Positions 11,799-25,883 of a stretch of DNA of 64,000 nt are shown in pieces. Within the stretch, counting starts at the first letter, position 1. The number at the start of each line of letters is the position of its first letter. Origin of the DNA: Portulaca oleracea (Eukaryota; Streptophyta; Magnoliopsida; Caryophyllales; Portulacaceae); NCBI GenBank assembly GCA_029582165.1, contig CM055870.1:49184513-49248512 (forward strand). The letters are read 5' to 3'. Below the pieces are notes generated by a model. The model saw only the letters and a list, made by a program, of their open reading frames with translations. It was not told the DNA's origin and did not search any database. Position numbers and translations under genes: made by a program.

Positions 11799-12059
11799 AT
11801 GTGTAACCTTTTTACCAACTTACCACAATCTAAGGTTACCTAATACTTGTTCAACAAGCCTTCCTTATTAAAAAAAAAAAAGGAAAAAGAAGGATATTTT
11901 TTCAACGAGTTCATGTTTAAAGTAACACCAAACGCTTCACAATCCAATAAAATTAGATATACTCATAGAGTTTTTTGCATTCATCACTATCAGACAATTT
12001 CTGAATATAACTTCAATTTGCCAAACTGAAGCTAAATGAATACTTACATACCATTGTAT
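11799..12059. other. Short spacer, A-run, no gene
   Basis: A spacer between the solo LTR and the gypsy remnant, with an A-run at about 11,871-11,881. Nothing else is visible. Confidence 0.5.
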
Positions 12060-12500
12060 TTCCTTTTCTTCAGGTGTACATGTAGGTTTCTTTGTCAACT
12101 TATAATTCACAATAAAATGAGTAGCACCAAAATTAAGTAGTATGCATGCCTAGATGTTATTGAGAATGAACGTGCTCGACGTCAATGTAATGGCATTTAC
12201 ATATTCCTCTTCTTCTTCAACAGAAAATCTAACCTCTTGATTGTTGCTTCCCTACCTTGTTGGTTATTTCCTATCTAGGTTGATTTTGTTATGGAAAGTG
12301 CGAGGGCCAAGTCATTGAGATCGATGTACTTGTGCATGTGCTTATCCTTGGCCTTGTCTTAAATTAGTAACTTAGTTGTTACTTGAAGTCTTGCGCATTA
12401 ACTCACATAGTGACCAAACTCACTACGTCCGAAGCATTGGCTCCACACTCATTAATAGGATCCAAGGTGATGGAAATGGCATCGTTCACATCCTTGGCAC
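12060..12500 (-). pseudogene. Decayed Ty3/gypsy gag zinc knuckle and protease fragment
   Basis: Minus-strand frames read like a gag zinc knuckle (QCFGRSEFGHYV then C, first Cys lost) near 12,400-12,445. Further on, near 12,120-12,170, comes an aspartic-protease-like passage reading LLNFGATH (Asp replaced by Asn). Frames change and stops are present, so it is long dead. Family level: Ty3/gypsy by motif resemblance only. Confidence 0.45.
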
Positions 12501-12825
12501 AACTTGACTATTGAATGGGTTGTGTTTCCTCCAAATTGCCCTCTCTTGGGTTCGAACTTCTGTTTTAGAAGACAACCCTCCTCCCCTCCCCGGATCTATG
12601 ACCCACTAGCTTTAAAACCACCTTCTATTATATCTTCTTTCAAAATCTTCATTCTTCTTCTCATTCACACCATATTTTTCATTCGCTAATTGTTGATAAA
12701 TTTCTTAAAGATTTGTAAAAACTCGTCTCATAAGACAAGTCTAAATACTGAGGTTTAGTCCATGTTCAAAACGGCTCATTCTCATTCCTTTGGATGCCAC
12801 CTTCATAGGAGCAAAGTGGCATAAC
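12501..12825. other. Left flank of the tandem array, no gene
   Basis: Unique sequence before the array. Similarity to the repeat unit starts at TTATTGATTGC (12,826). Nothing is recognisable. Confidence 0.5.
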
Positions 12826-13635
12826 TTATTGATTGCTTACTATTTATGATGATAAACCCCGAAAATCCATAAAATAAGAGGGGTTTATAAGCTCTAATGT
12901 TGGGTATTTCCATATCCTTGTGAATAGATGATCCTAGCTAGGCCATACTTATTACTTCTCCAAGCCCTCATGGATCAAGGGTACCACGCCTATATCTTTT
13001 ACTCATAAAATTAAAAGATTTTTAAACAACTTACGCTCTAGTAGTACCTCAAAAAACGTTTTACAAATTAAGATATGGCTTTCTAGAACCATACATGCTA
13101 TGCCTTGACTCCATACTGCACATTTGAAGGCCTTGACCCCTTAAATGGTCTCAAATGGCTCTCAAACTCGTCCCTCATGAAAGACAACATCCCAAGGCAT
13201 GATCTCACGTGTTGCAAGCCTTCAACATTGATGTAAACAAAATAGAAAAATTAGCCTTAAGTTGAAAAAACATGAGCTCAATTTCTTCCCCAATCAACAT
13301 TGATTGATTTTTTTTCATCTTTGTTGATGTTTGTAAGGAGTTTGGCACAAAATGAGTTCAGAACCCTTTAGAGGACCTCTTGGCCAATCCAATGAATATT
13401 TGTCACTCCTCTTAAGGCCCTCTACTCACCTGGTTTCCTCTCCACCCGCTCCTTAAGGCCTTGACGACAATTGTAGAAACTCTTTTTCTTTAACTTATTT
13501 GACACCATTAGGATAATATCTAACATCCATGAGTAAGTTGAGTTGTCCCCATCTAAGAGGAGGTCCCCTTTCTAAATCCCTCCTCAAATTTTCAATCTTG
13601 CTTTATCTATTGTAATAGTAGTGTTGCTATTTGAG

Positions 13636-14203
13636 TAGACCTGTTCAGTGGGTCGGGGACCCGCCCGGCTCGGCCCGAAAAAATGCGGGTCAAGGCCACA
13701 ATTTTAGACGGTGACCCGGCCCGGCCCGAAAAAGTCGGGGCCCCGAAGCATGGTTGGGCCGGGCTTGGGCCAAGGGTATGTGACCCGACTCGACCCGATC
13801 CGATGACCGACTAAATGCATTAACTTTTTTTAAAAAAAATCTTAGATTAGGTTTTATATTTTGTGACCCGGCCCGGCCCGGTCCGACGACTTATATAAAC
13901 ACATTAACTTTATAAAAAAAAAATCCTAGATTAGGTTCTATTTTTTGTGACCCGGCCCGACCCGATGACCCGACTAAATACGTAAATTAAATGCGTAAAT
14001 TTTTACGTTTTTTATATATCAAAAATTTATATTATATAGTTGTCGGTCCGTTGACCCGGCCCGTGGCCCGTAGGGTCAGGGCTCGGGCCAAGTTATTTGG
14101 CCCAAAGGTCGGGCCGGGTCGGGCTCGGGCCGACGGGTCAGAAACTTCCGACCCGACTGACCCGGCCCGCGACCCGGCCCGGCCCGACCGTTGAACAGGT
14201 CTA
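13636..14203. mobile_element. Array MITE copy 1 (reference copy)
   Basis: 568 bp. Ends TAGACCTGTTCA and TGAACAGGTCTA, with TATTTGAG directly repeated at 13628-13635 and 14204-14211, a hAT-type 8-bp TSD. The interior has three TGTGACCCG subrepeats spaced 83-84 bp apart (13779, 13862, 13946) and an ACGTAAAT/ATTTTTACGT hairpin. Confidence 0.85.
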
Positions 14204-15180
14204 TATTTGAGTAATTTATTTAAGAATTGGGCGGTGTTATCTCCCTCAACTTGGGTGAAATTCTTTGCAATCAAAGGAGTTGGTAGTGGACGCTTCCTTT
14301 ATGCACCATCTTTGGGAGTCTGGATCACTATGATAAGCTCTCTTTATTAGCGGTCATATGTTTGCATTGCTTTATTGATTGCTTACTATTTATGATGATA
14401 AACCCCGAAAATCCATAAAATAAGAGGGGTTTATGAGCTCTAATGTTGGGTATTTCCATATCCTTGTGAATAGATGATCCTAGCTAGGCCATATTTAATA
14501 CTTCTCCAAGCCCTCATGGATCAAGGGCACCAAGCCTATATCTTTTACTCATAAAATTAAAAGATTTTGAACCAACTTACGCTCAAGTAGTACCTCAAAA
14601 AACGTTTTACAAATTAAGATATGGCTTTCTAGAACCATACATGCTATGCCTTGACTCCATACTGCACATTTGAAGGCCTTGACCCCTTAAATGGTCTCAA
14701 ATGGCTCTCAAACTCGTGCCTCATGAAAGACCATATCCCAAGGCATGATCTCACGTGTTGCAAGCCTTCAGCATTGATGTAAACAAAATAGAAAAATTAG
14801 CCTTAAGTTGAAAAAACATGAGCTCAATTTCTTCCCCAATCAACATTGATTGATTTTTTTCATCTTTGTTGATGTTTGTAAGGAGTTTGGCACAAAATGA
14901 GTTCAGAACCCTTTAGAGGACCTCTTGGCCAATCCAATGAATATTTGTCACTCCTCTTAAGGCCCTCTACTCACCTGGTTTCCTCTCCACCCGCTCCTTA
15001 AGGCCTTGACGACAATTGTAGAAACTCTTTTTCTTTAACTTATTTGACACCATTAGGATAATATCTAACATCCATGAGTAAGTTGAGTTGTCCCCATCTA
15101 AGAGGAGGTCCCCTTTCTAAATCCCTCCTCAAATTTTCAATCTTGCTTTATCTATTGTAATAGTAGTGTTGCTATTTGAG

Positions 15181-15708
15181 TAGACCTGTTCAGTGGGTCG
15201 GGGACTCGCCCGGCCCGGCCCGAAAAAATGCGGGTCAAGGCCACAATTTTGGACGGTGACCCGGCCCGGCCCGAAAAAGTCGGGGCCCCGAAGCATGGTT
15301 GGGCCGGGCTTGGGCCAAGGGTATGTGACCCGACCCGACCCGATGACCGACTAAATGAATTAACTTTTTTTAAAAAAAATCTTAGATTAGGTTTTATATT
15401 TTGTGACCCGGCCCGGCCCGGTCCGACGACTTATATAAACACATTAACTTTATAAAAAAAAATCCTAGATTAGGTTCTATTTTTGGTGACCCGGCCCGGC
15501 CCGACCCGATGACCCGACTAAATACGTAAATTAAATGCGTAAATTTTTACGTTTTTTTATATATCAAAATTTTATATTATATAGATTTCGGTCCGTTGAC
15601 CCGTAGGGTCAGGGCTCGGGCCAAGTTATTTGGCCAAGGTCGGGCTTTCAGGCCAGTCGACTTCCGACCATGATCGACCCGGCCCGGCCCGACCGTTGAA
15701 CAGGTCTA
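15181..15708. mobile_element. Array MITE copy 2
   Basis: 528 bp, the shortest copy. Both TIRs and TATTTGAG flanks are kept; about 40 bp of the right-hand CCCGG-rich core is missing or altered. Confidence 0.85.
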
Positions 15709-16681
15709 TATTTGAGTAATTTATTTAAGAATTGGGCGGTGTTATCTCCCTCAACTTGGGTGAAATTCTTTGCAATCAAAGGAGTTGGTAGTGGACGCTT
15801 CCTTTATGCACCATCTTTGGGAGTCTGGATCACTATGATAAGCTCTCTTTATTAGCGGTCATATGTTTGCATTGCTTTATTGATTGCTTACTATTTATGA
15901 TGATAAACCCGAAAATCCATAAAATAAGAGGGTTTATGAGCTCTAATGTTGGGTATTTCCATATCCTTGTGAATAGATGATCCTAGCTAGGCCATATTTA
16001 ATACTTCTCCAAGCCCTCATGGATCAAGGGCACCAAGCCTATATCTTTACTCATAAAATTAAAAGATTTTGAACCAACTTACGCTCAAGTAGTACCTCAA
16101 AAACGTTTTACAAATTAAGATATGGCTTTCTAGAACCATACATGCTATGCCTTGACTCCATACTGCACATTTGAAGGCCTTGACCCCTTAAATGGTCTCA
16201 AATGGCTCTCAAACTCGTGCCTCATGAAAGACAACATCCCAAGGCATGATCTCACGTGTTGCAAGCCTTCAGCATTGATGTAAACAAAATAGAAAAATTA
16301 GCCTTCAGTTGAAAAAACATGAGCTCAATTTCTTCCCCAATCAACATTGATTGATTTTTTTCATCTTTGTTGATGTTTGTAAGGAGTTTGGCACAAAATG
16401 AGTTCAGAACCCTTTAGAGGACCTCTTGGCCAATCCAATGAATATTTGTCACTCCTCTTAAGGCCCTCTACTCACCTGGTTTCCTCTCCACCCGCTCCTT
16501 AAGGCCTTGACGACAATTGTAGAAACTCTTTTTCTTTAACTTATTTGACACCATTAGGATAATATCTAACATCCATGAGTAAGTTGAGTTGTCCCCATCT
16601 AAGAGGAGGTCCCCTTTCTAAATCCCTCCTCAAATTTTCAATCTTGCTTTATCTATTGTAATAGTAGTGTTGCTATTTGAG

Positions 16682-17222
16682 TAGACCTGTTCAGTGGGTC
16701 GGGGACTCGCCCGGCCCGGCCCGAAAAAATGCGGGTCAAGGCCACAATTTTGGACGGTGACCCGGCCCGGCCCGAAAAAGTCGGGGCCCCGAAGCATGGT
16801 TGGGCCGGGCTTGGGCCAAGGGTATGTGACCCGACCCGACCCGATGACCGACTAAATGAATTAACTTTTTTTAAAAAAAATCTTAGATTAGGTTTTATAT
16901 TTTGTGACCCGGCCCGGCCCGGTCCGACGACTTATATAAACACATTAACTTTATAAAAAAAAATCCTAGATTAGGTTCTATTTTTGGTGACCGCCGCCCG
17001 ACGATGACCCGACTAAATACGTAAATTAAATGCGTAAATTTTTACGTTTTTTTATATATCAAAATTTTATATTATATAGATTTGGTCCGTTGGCCCGTGG
17101 GTCGTAGGGTGGGCTCGGGCCGTTATTGGCCAAGGTCGGGCGGTCGGGCTCGGCCGACGGGTCGAAACTTCCGATTCGACCGACGACGCGACCATGACCC
17201 ACCGACCGTTGAATGCAGTCTA
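16682..17222. mobile_element. Array MITE copy 3
   Basis: 541 bp. The left TIR is intact. The right TIR reads GAATGCAGTCTA and the right core is heavily altered, with most CCCGG motifs lost. Confidence 0.82.
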
Positions 17223-18193
17223 TATTTGAGTAATTTATTTAAGAATTGGGCGGTGTTATCTCCCTCAACTTGGGTGAAATTCTTTGCAATCAAAGGAGTT
17301 GGTAGTGGACGCTTCCTTTATGCACCATCTTTGGGAGTCTGGATCACTATGATAAGCTCTCTTTATTAGCGGTCATATGTTTGCATTGCTTTATTGATTG
17401 CTTACTATTTATGATGATAAACCCCGAAAATCCATAAAATAAGAGGGGTTTATGAGCTCTAATGTTGGGTATTTCCATATCCTTGTGAATAGATGATCCT
17501 AGCTAGGCCATATTTAATACTTCTCCAAGCCCTCATGGATCAAGGGCACCAAGCCTATATCTTTTACTCATAAAATTAAAAGATTTTGAACCAACTTACG
17601 CTCAAGTAGTACCTCAAAAAACGTTTTACAAATTAAGATATGGCTTTCTAGAACCATACATGCTATGCCTTGACTCCATACTGCACATTTGAAGGCCTTG
17701 ACCCCTTAAATGGTCTCAAATGGCTCTCAAACTCGTGCCTCATGAAAGACAACATCCCAAGGCATGATCTCACGTGTTGCAAGCCTTCAAAGATGTAAAC
17801 AAAATAGAAAAATTAGCCTTGATTGAAAAAACATGAGCTCAATTTCTTCCCCAATCAACATTGATTGATTTTTTTCATCTTTGTTGATGTTTGTAAGGAG
17901 TTTGGCACAAAATGAGTTCAGAACCCTTTAGAGGACCTCTTGGCCAATCCAATGAATATTTGTCACTCCTCTTAAGGCCCTCTACTCACTGGTTTCCTCT
18001 CCACCCGCTCCTTAAGGCCTTGACGACAATTGTAGAAACTCTTTTCTTTAACTTATTTGACACCATTAGGATAATATCTAACATCCATGAGTAAGTTGAG
18101 TTGTCCCCATCTAAGAGGAGGTCCCCTTTCTAAATCCCTCCTCAAATTTTCAATCTTGCTTTATCTATTGTAATAGTAGTGTTGCTATTTGAG

Positions 18194-18761
18194 TAGACCT
18201 GTTCAGTGGGTCGGGGACTCGCCCGGCCCGGCCCGAAAAAATGCGGGTCAAGGCCACAATTTTGGACGGTGACCCGGCCCGGCCCGAAAAAGTCGGGGCC
18301 CCGAAGCATGGTTGGGCCGGGCTTGGGCCAAGGGTATGTGACCCGACCCGACCCGATGACCGACTAAATGAATTAACTTTTTTTAAAAAAAATCTTAGAT
18401 TAGGTTTTATATTTTGTGACCCGGCCCGGCCCGGTCCGACGACTTATATAAACACATTAACTTTATAAAAAAAAATCCTAGATTAGGTTCTATTTTTGGT
18501 GACCCGGCCCGGCCCGACCCGATGACCCGACTAAATACGTAAATTAAATGCGTAAATTTTTACGTTTTTTTATATATCAAAATTTTATATTATATAGATT
18601 TCGGTCCGTTGACCCGGCCCGTGGCCCGTAGGGTCAGGGCTCGGGCCAAGTTATTTGGCCCAAAGGTCGGGCCGGGTCGGGCTCGGGCCGACGGGTCAGA
18701 AACTTCCGACCCGACTGACCCGGCCCGCGACCCGGCCCGGCCCGACCGTTGAACAGGTCTA
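18194..18761. mobile_element. Array MITE copy 4
   Basis: 568 bp with both TIRs, TSDs and the CCCGG-rich core well preserved, like copy 1. Confidence 0.85.
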
Positions 18762-19738
18762 TATTTGAGTAATTTATTTAAGAATTGGGCGGTGTTATCT
18801 CCCTCAACTTGGGTGAAATTCTTTGCAATCAAAGGAGTTGGTAGTGGACGCTTCCTTTATGCACCATCTTTGGGAGTCTGGATCACTATGATAAGCTCTC
18901 TTTATTAGCGGTCATATGTTTGCATTGCTTTATTGATTGCTTACTATTTATGATGATAAACCCCGAAAATCCATAAAATAAGAGGGGTTTATGAGCTCTA
19001 ATGTTGGGTATTTCCATATCCTTGTGAATAGATGATCCTAGCTAGGCCATATTTAATACTTCTCCAAGCCCTCATGGATCAAGGGCACCAAGCCTATATC
19101 TTTTACTCATAAAATTAAAAGATTTTGAACCAACTTACGCTCAAGTAGTACCTCAAAAAACGTTTTACAAATTAAGATATGGCTTTCTAGAACCATACAT
19201 GCTATGCCTTGACTCCATACTGCACATTTGAAGGCCTTGACCCCTTAAATGGTCTCAAATGGCTCTCAAACTCGTGCCTCATGAAAGACAACATCCCAAG
19301 GCATGATCTCACGTGTTGCAAGCCTTCAGCATTGATGTAAACAAAATAGAAAAATTAGCCTTCAGTTGAAAAAACATGAGCTCAATTTCTTCCCCAATCA
19401 ACATTGATTGATTTTTTTCATCTTTGTTGATGTCTGTAAGGAGTTTGGCACAAAATGAGTTCAGAACCTTTTAGAGGACCTCTTGGCCAATCCAATGAAT
19501 ATTTGTCACTCCTCTTAAGGCCCTATACTCACCTGGTTTCCTCTCCACCCGCTCCTTAAGGCCTTGACGACAATTGTAGAAACTCTTTTTCTTTAACTTA
19601 TTTGACACCATTAGGATAATATCTAACATCCATGAGTAAGTTGAGTTGTCCCCATCTAAGAGGAGGTCCCCTTTCTAAATCCCTCCTAAAATTTTCAAAC
19701 TTGCTTTATCTATTGTAATAGTAGTGTTGCTATTTGAG

Positions 19739-20303
19739 TAGACCTGTTCAACGGGTCGGGGACTCGCCCGGCCCGGCCCGAAAAAATGCGGGTCAAGACC
19801 ACAATTTTAGACGGTGACCCGGCCCGGCCCGAAAAAGTCGGGGCCCCGAAGCATGGTTGGGCCGGGCTTGGGCCAAGGGTATGTGACCCGACCCGACCCG
19901 ATGACCGACTAAATGAATTAACTTTTTTTAAAAAAATCTTAGATTAGGTTTTATATTTTGTGACCCGGCCCGGCCCGGTCCGACGACTTATATAAACACA
20001 TTAACTTTATAAAAAAAAAATCCTAGATTAGGTTCTATTTTTTGTGACCCGGCCCGGCCCGACCCGATGACCCGACTAAATACGTAAATTAAATGCGTAA
20101 ATTTTTACGTTTTTTTATATATCAAAATTTTATATTATATAGTTTTCGGTCCGTTGACCCGGCCCGTGGCCCGTAGGGTCAGGGCTCGGGCCAAGTTATT
20201 TGGCCCAAAGGTCGGGCTCGCTCGGGCCGACGGTCGAAACTTTCGACCGACGACCGGCCACGACCGCCGCGACCGCGACCCGCCCGACCGTTGAACAGGT
20301 CTA
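19739..20303. mobile_element. Array MITE copy 5
   Basis: 565 bp. The left end reads TAGACCTGTTCAACGGG, a better inverse match to the right TIR than the common GTGGG form, so it is probably closer to the ancestral end. The right core is altered. Confidence 0.85.
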
Positions 20304-21280
20304 TATTTGAGTAATTTATTTAAGAATTGGGCGGTGTTATCTCCCTCAACTTGGGTGAAATTCTTTGCAATCAAAGGAGTTGGTAGTGGACGCTTCCTTT
20401 ATGCACCATCTTTGGGAGTCTGGATCACTATGATAAGCTCTCTTTATTAGCGGTCATATGTTTGCATTGCTTTATTGATTGCTTACTATTTATGATGATA
20501 AACCCCGAAAATCCATAAAATAAGAGGGGTTTATGAGCTCTAATGTTGGGTATTTCCATATCCTTGTGAATAGATGATCCTAGCTAGGCCATATTTAATA
20601 CTTCTCCAAGCCCTCATGGATCAAGGGCACCAAGCCTATATCTTTTACTCATAAAATTAAAAGATTTTGAACCAACTTACGCTCAAGTAGTACCTCAAAA
20701 AACGTTTTACAAATTAAGATATGGCTTTCTAGAACCATACATGCTATGCCTTGACTCCATACTGCACATTTGAAGGCCTTGACCCCTTAAATGGTCTCAA
20801 ATGGCTCTCAAACTCGTGCCTCATGAAAGACCATATCCCAAGGCATGATCTCACGTGTTGCAAGCCTTCAGCATTGATGTAAACAAAATAGAAAAATTAG
20901 CCTTAAGTTGAAAAAACATGAGCTCAATTTCTTCCCCAATCAACATTGATTGATTTTTTTCATCTTTGTTGATGTTTGTAAGGAGTTTGGCACAAAATGA
21001 GTTCAGAACCCTTTAGAGGACCTCTTGGCCAATCCAATGAATATTTGTCACTCCTCTTAAGGCCCTCTACTCACCTGGTTTCCTCTCCACCCGCTCCTTA
21101 AGGCCTTGACGACAATTGTAGAAACTCTTTTTCTTTAACTTATTTGACACCATTAGGATAATATCTAACATCCATGAGTAAGTTGAGTTGTCCCCATCTA
21201 AGAGGAGGTCCCCTTTCTAAATCCCTCCTCAAATTTTCAATCTTGCTTTATCTATTGTAATAGTAGTGTTGCTATTTGAG

Positions 21281-21838
21281 TAGACCTCGTGCTGGGGGAC
21301 TCGCCCGGCCCGGCCCGAAAAAATGCGGGTCAAGGCCACAATTTTGGACGGTGACCCGGCCCGGCCCGAAAAAGTCGGGGCCCCGAAGCATGGTTGGGCC
21401 GGGCTTGGGCCAAGGGTATGTGACCCGACCCGACCCGATGACCGACTAAATGAATTAACTTTTTTTAAAAAAAATCTTAGATTAGGTTTTATATTTTGTG
21501 ACCTACGCCCGTCCGACGACTTATATAAACACATTAACTTTATAAAAAAAAATCCTAGATTAGGTTCTATTTTTGGTGACCCGGCCCGGCCCGACCCGAT
21601 GACCCGACTAAATACGTAAATTAAATGCGTAAATTTTTACGTTTTTTTATATATCAAAATTTTATATTATATAGATTTCGGTCCGTTGACCCGGCCCGTG
21701 GCCCGTAGGGTCAGGGCTCGGGCAAAGTTATTTGGCCCAAAGGTCGGGCCGGGTCGGGCTCGGGCCGACGGGTCAGAAACTTCCGACCCGATTGACCCGG
21801 CCCGCGACCCGGCCCGGCCCGACCGTTGAACAGGTCTA
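21281..21838. mobile_element. Array MITE copy 6
   Basis: 558 bp. The left TIR is damaged (TAGACCTCGTGCTGGGG) and the middle CCCGG block is shortened. The right end is intact. Confidence 0.82.
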
Positions 21839-22815
21839 TATTTGAGTAATTTATTTAAGAATTGGGCGGTGTTATCTCCCTCAACTTGGGTGAAATTCTT
21901 TGCAATCAAAGGAGTTGGTAGTGGACGCTTCCTTTATGCACCATCTTTGGGAGTCTGGATCACTATGATAAGCTCTCTTTATTAGCGGTCATATGTTTGC
22001 ATTGCTTTATTGATTGCTTACTATTTATGATGATAAACCCCAAAAATCCATAAAATAAGAGGGGTTTATGAGCTCTAATGTTGGGTATTTCCATATCCTT
22101 GTGAATAGATGATCCTAGCCAGGCCATATTTAATACTTCTCCAAGCCCTCATGGATCAAGGGCACCAAGCCTAAATCTTTTACTCATAAAATTAAAAGAT
22201 TTTGAACCAACTTACGCTCAAGTAGTACCTCAAAAAACGTTTTACAAATTAAGATATGGCTTTCTAGAACCATACATGCTATGCCTTGACTCCATACTGC
22301 ACATTTGAAAGCCTTGACCCCTTAAATGGTCTCAAATGGCTCTCAAACTCGTCCCTCATGAAAGACAACATCCCAAGGCATGATCTCACGTGTTGCTAGC
22401 CTTCAACATTGATGTAAACAAAATAGAAAAATTAGCCTTCAGTTGAAAAAACATGAGCTCAATTTCTTCCCCAATCAACATTGATTGATTTTTTTCATCT
22501 TTGGTTATGTTTGTAAGGAGTTTGGCACAAAATGAGTTCAGAACCTTTTAGAGGACATCTTGGCCAATCCAATGAATATTTGTCACTCCTCTTAAGGCCC
22601 TCTACTCACCTGGTTTCCTCTCCACCCGCTCCTTAAGGCCTTGACGACAATTGTAGAAACTCTTTTTCTTTAACTTATTTGACACCATTAGGATAATATC
22701 TAACATCCATGAGTAAGTTGAGTTGTCCCCATCTAAGAGGAGGTCCCCTTTCTAAATCCCTCCTCAAATTTTCAATCTTGCTTTATCTATTGTAATAGTA
22801 GTGTTGCTATTTGAG

Positions 22816-23366
22816 TAGACACATTCGGGTGGACTCGGGACTCGCCCGGCCCGAAAAAATGCGGGTCAAGGCCACAATTTTGGACGGTGACCCGGGCCGG
22901 CCCGAAAAAGTCGGGGATCCGAAGCATGGGTTGGCCGGGCTTGGGCCAAGGGTATGTGACCCGACCCGACCCGATGACCGACTAAATGCATTAACTTTTT
23001 TAAAAAAAAATCTTAGATTAGGTTTTATATTTTGTAACCCGGCCCGGCCCGGTCCGACGACTTATATAAACACATTAACTTTATTAAAAAAAAAAAAATC
23101 ATAGATTAGGTTCTATTTTTTGTGACCCGGCCCGGCCCGACCCGATGACCCGACTAAATACGTAAATTAAATGCGTAAATTTTTACGTTTTTTATATATC
23201 AAAAATTTATATTATATAGTTTTCGGTCCGTTGACCCGGCCCGTGGCCCGTAGGGTCAGGGCTCGGGCAAAGTTATTTGGCCCAAAGGTCGGGCCGGGTC
23301 GGGCTCGGGCCGACGGGTCAGAAACTTCCGACCCGATTGACCCGGCCCGACCGTTGAACAGGTCTA
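22816..23366. mobile_element. Array MITE copy 7
   Basis: 551 bp. The left TIR is damaged (TAGACACATTCGGG) and one block before the right TIR is deleted. Confidence 0.82.
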
Positions 23367-24340
23367 TATTTGAGTAATTTATTTAAGAATTGGGAGGTGT
23401 TATCTCCCTCAACTTGGGTGAAATTCTTTGCAATCAAAGGAGTTGGTAGTGGACGCTTCCTTTATGCACCATCTTTGGGAGTCTGGATCACTATGATAAG
23501 CTCTCTTTATTAGCGGTCATATGTTTGCATTGCTTTATTGATTGCTTACTATTTATGATGATAAACCCCAAAAATCCATAAAATAAGAGGGGTTTATGAG
23601 CTCTAATGTTGGGTATTTCCATATCCTTGTGAATAGATGATCCTAGCCAGGCCATATTTAATACTTCTCCAAGCCCTCATGGATCAAGGGCACCAAGCCT
23701 AAATCTTTTACTCATAAAATTAAAAGATTTTGAACCAACTTACGCTCAAGTAGTACCTCAAAAAACGTTTTACAAATTAAGATATGGCTTTCTAGAACCA
23801 TACATGCTATGCCTTGACTCCATACTGCACATTTGAAAGCCTCACTTTAAATGGTCTCAAATGGCTCTCAAACTCGTCCCTCATGAAAGACAACATCCCA
23901 AGGCATGATCTCACGTGTTGCTAGCCTTCAACATTGATGTAAACAAAATAGAAAAATTAGCCTTCAGTTGAAAAAACATGAGCTCAATTTCTTCCCCAAT
24001 CAACATTGATTGATTTTTTTCATCTTTGTTGATGTTTGTAAGGAGTTTGGCACAAAATGAGTTCAGAACCTTTTAGAGGACATCTTGGCCAATCCAATGA
24101 ATATTTGTCACTCCTCTTAAGGCCCTCTACTCACCTGGTTTCCTCTCCACCCGCTCCTTAAGGCCTTGACGACAATTGTAGAAACTCTTTTTCTTTAACT
24201 TATTTGACACCATTAGGATAATATCTAACATCCATGAGTAAGTTGAGTTGTCCCCATCTAAGAGGAGGTCCCCTTTCTAAATCCCTCCTCAAATTTTCAA
24301 TCTTGCTTTATCTATTGTAATAGTAGTGTTGCTATTTGAG

Positions 24341-24906
24341 TAGACCTGTTCAACGGGTCGGGGACTCGCCCGGCCCGGCCCGAAAAAATGCGGGTCAAGG
24401 CCGCAATTTTAGACGGTGACCCGGCCCGGCCCGAAAAAGTCGGGGCCCCGAAGCATGGTTGGGCCGGGCTTGGGCCAAGGGTATGTGACCCGACTCGACC
24501 CGATCCGATGACCGACTAAATGCATTAACTTTTTTTAAAAAAAATCTTAGATTAGGTTTTATATTTTGTGACCCGGCCCGGCCCGGTCCGACGACTTATA
24601 TAAACACATTAACTTTATAAAAAAAAAAATCCTAGATTAGGTTCTATTTTTTGTGACCCGGCCCGGCCCGACCCGATGACCCGACTAAATACGTAAATTA
24701 AATGCGTAAATTTTTACGTTTTTTATATATCAAAAATTTATATTATATAGTTGTCGGTCCGCGTCTGTTGACGTAGGGTCAGGGCTCGGGCCAAGTTATT
24801 TGGCCCAAAGGTCGGGCCGGGTCGGGCTCGGGCCGACGGGTCAGAAACTTCCGACCCGACTGACCCGGCCCGCGACCCGGCATGGTCCGACCGTTGAACA
24901 GGTCTA
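24341..24906. mobile_element. Array MITE copy 8
   Basis: 566 bp. Left TIR is of the ACGGG type, as in copy 5, and the right TIR is intact. A local scramble lies near 24,760-24,772. Confidence 0.85.
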
Positions 24907-25883
24907 TATTTGAGTAATTTATTTAAGAATTGGGCGGTGTTATCTCCCTCAACTTGGGTGAAATTCTTTGCAATCAAAGGAGTTGGTAGTGGACGCTTCC
25001 TTTATGCACCATCTTTGGGAGTTTGGATCACTATGATAAGCTCTCTTTATTAGCGGTCATATGTTTGCATTGCTTTATTGATTGCTTACTATTTATGATG
25101 ATAAACCCCGAAAATCCATAAAATAAGAGGGGTTTATGAGCTCTAATGTTGGGTATTTCCATATCCTTGTGAATAGATGATCCTAGCTAGGCCATATTTA
25201 ATACTTCTCCAAGCCCTCATGGATCAAGGTTACCAAGCCTATATCTTTTACTCATAAAATTAAAAGATTTTGAACCAACTTACGCTCAAGTAGTACCTCA
25301 AAAAACGTTTTACAAATTAAGATATGGCTTTCTAGAACCATACATGCTATACCTTGACTCCATACTGCACATTTGAAGGCCTTGACCCCTTAAATGGTCT
25401 CAAATGGCTCTCAAACTCGTGCCTCATGAAAGACAACATCCCAAGGCATGATCTCACGTGTTGCAAGCCTTCAACATTGATGTAAACAAAATAGAAAAAT
25501 TAGCCTTAAGTTGAAAAAACATGAGCTCAATTTCTTCCCCAATCAACATTGATTGATTTTTTTCATCTTTGTTGACGTTTGTAAGGAGTTTGGCACAAAA
25601 TGAGTTCAGAACCCTTTAGAGGACCTCTTGGCCAATCCAATGAATATTTGTCACTCCTCTTAAGGCCCTCTACTCACCTGGTTTCCTCTCCACCCGCTCC
25701 TTAAGGCCTTGACGACAATTGTAGAAACTCTTTTTCTTTAACTTATTTGACACCATTAGGATAATATCTAACATCCATGAGTAAGTTGAATTGTCCCCAT
25801 CTAAGAGGAGGTCCCCTTTCTAAATCCCTCCTCAAATTTTCAATCTTGCTTTATCTATTGTAATAGTAGTGTTGCTATTTGAG

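Noticed and set aside
11799..12500. Full gypsy element made of the solo LTR at 10.4-11.8 kb plus the gag/protease remnant
   Set aside because: The remnant is on the opposite strand, there is no primer-binding site after the LTR, and no second LTR was found.
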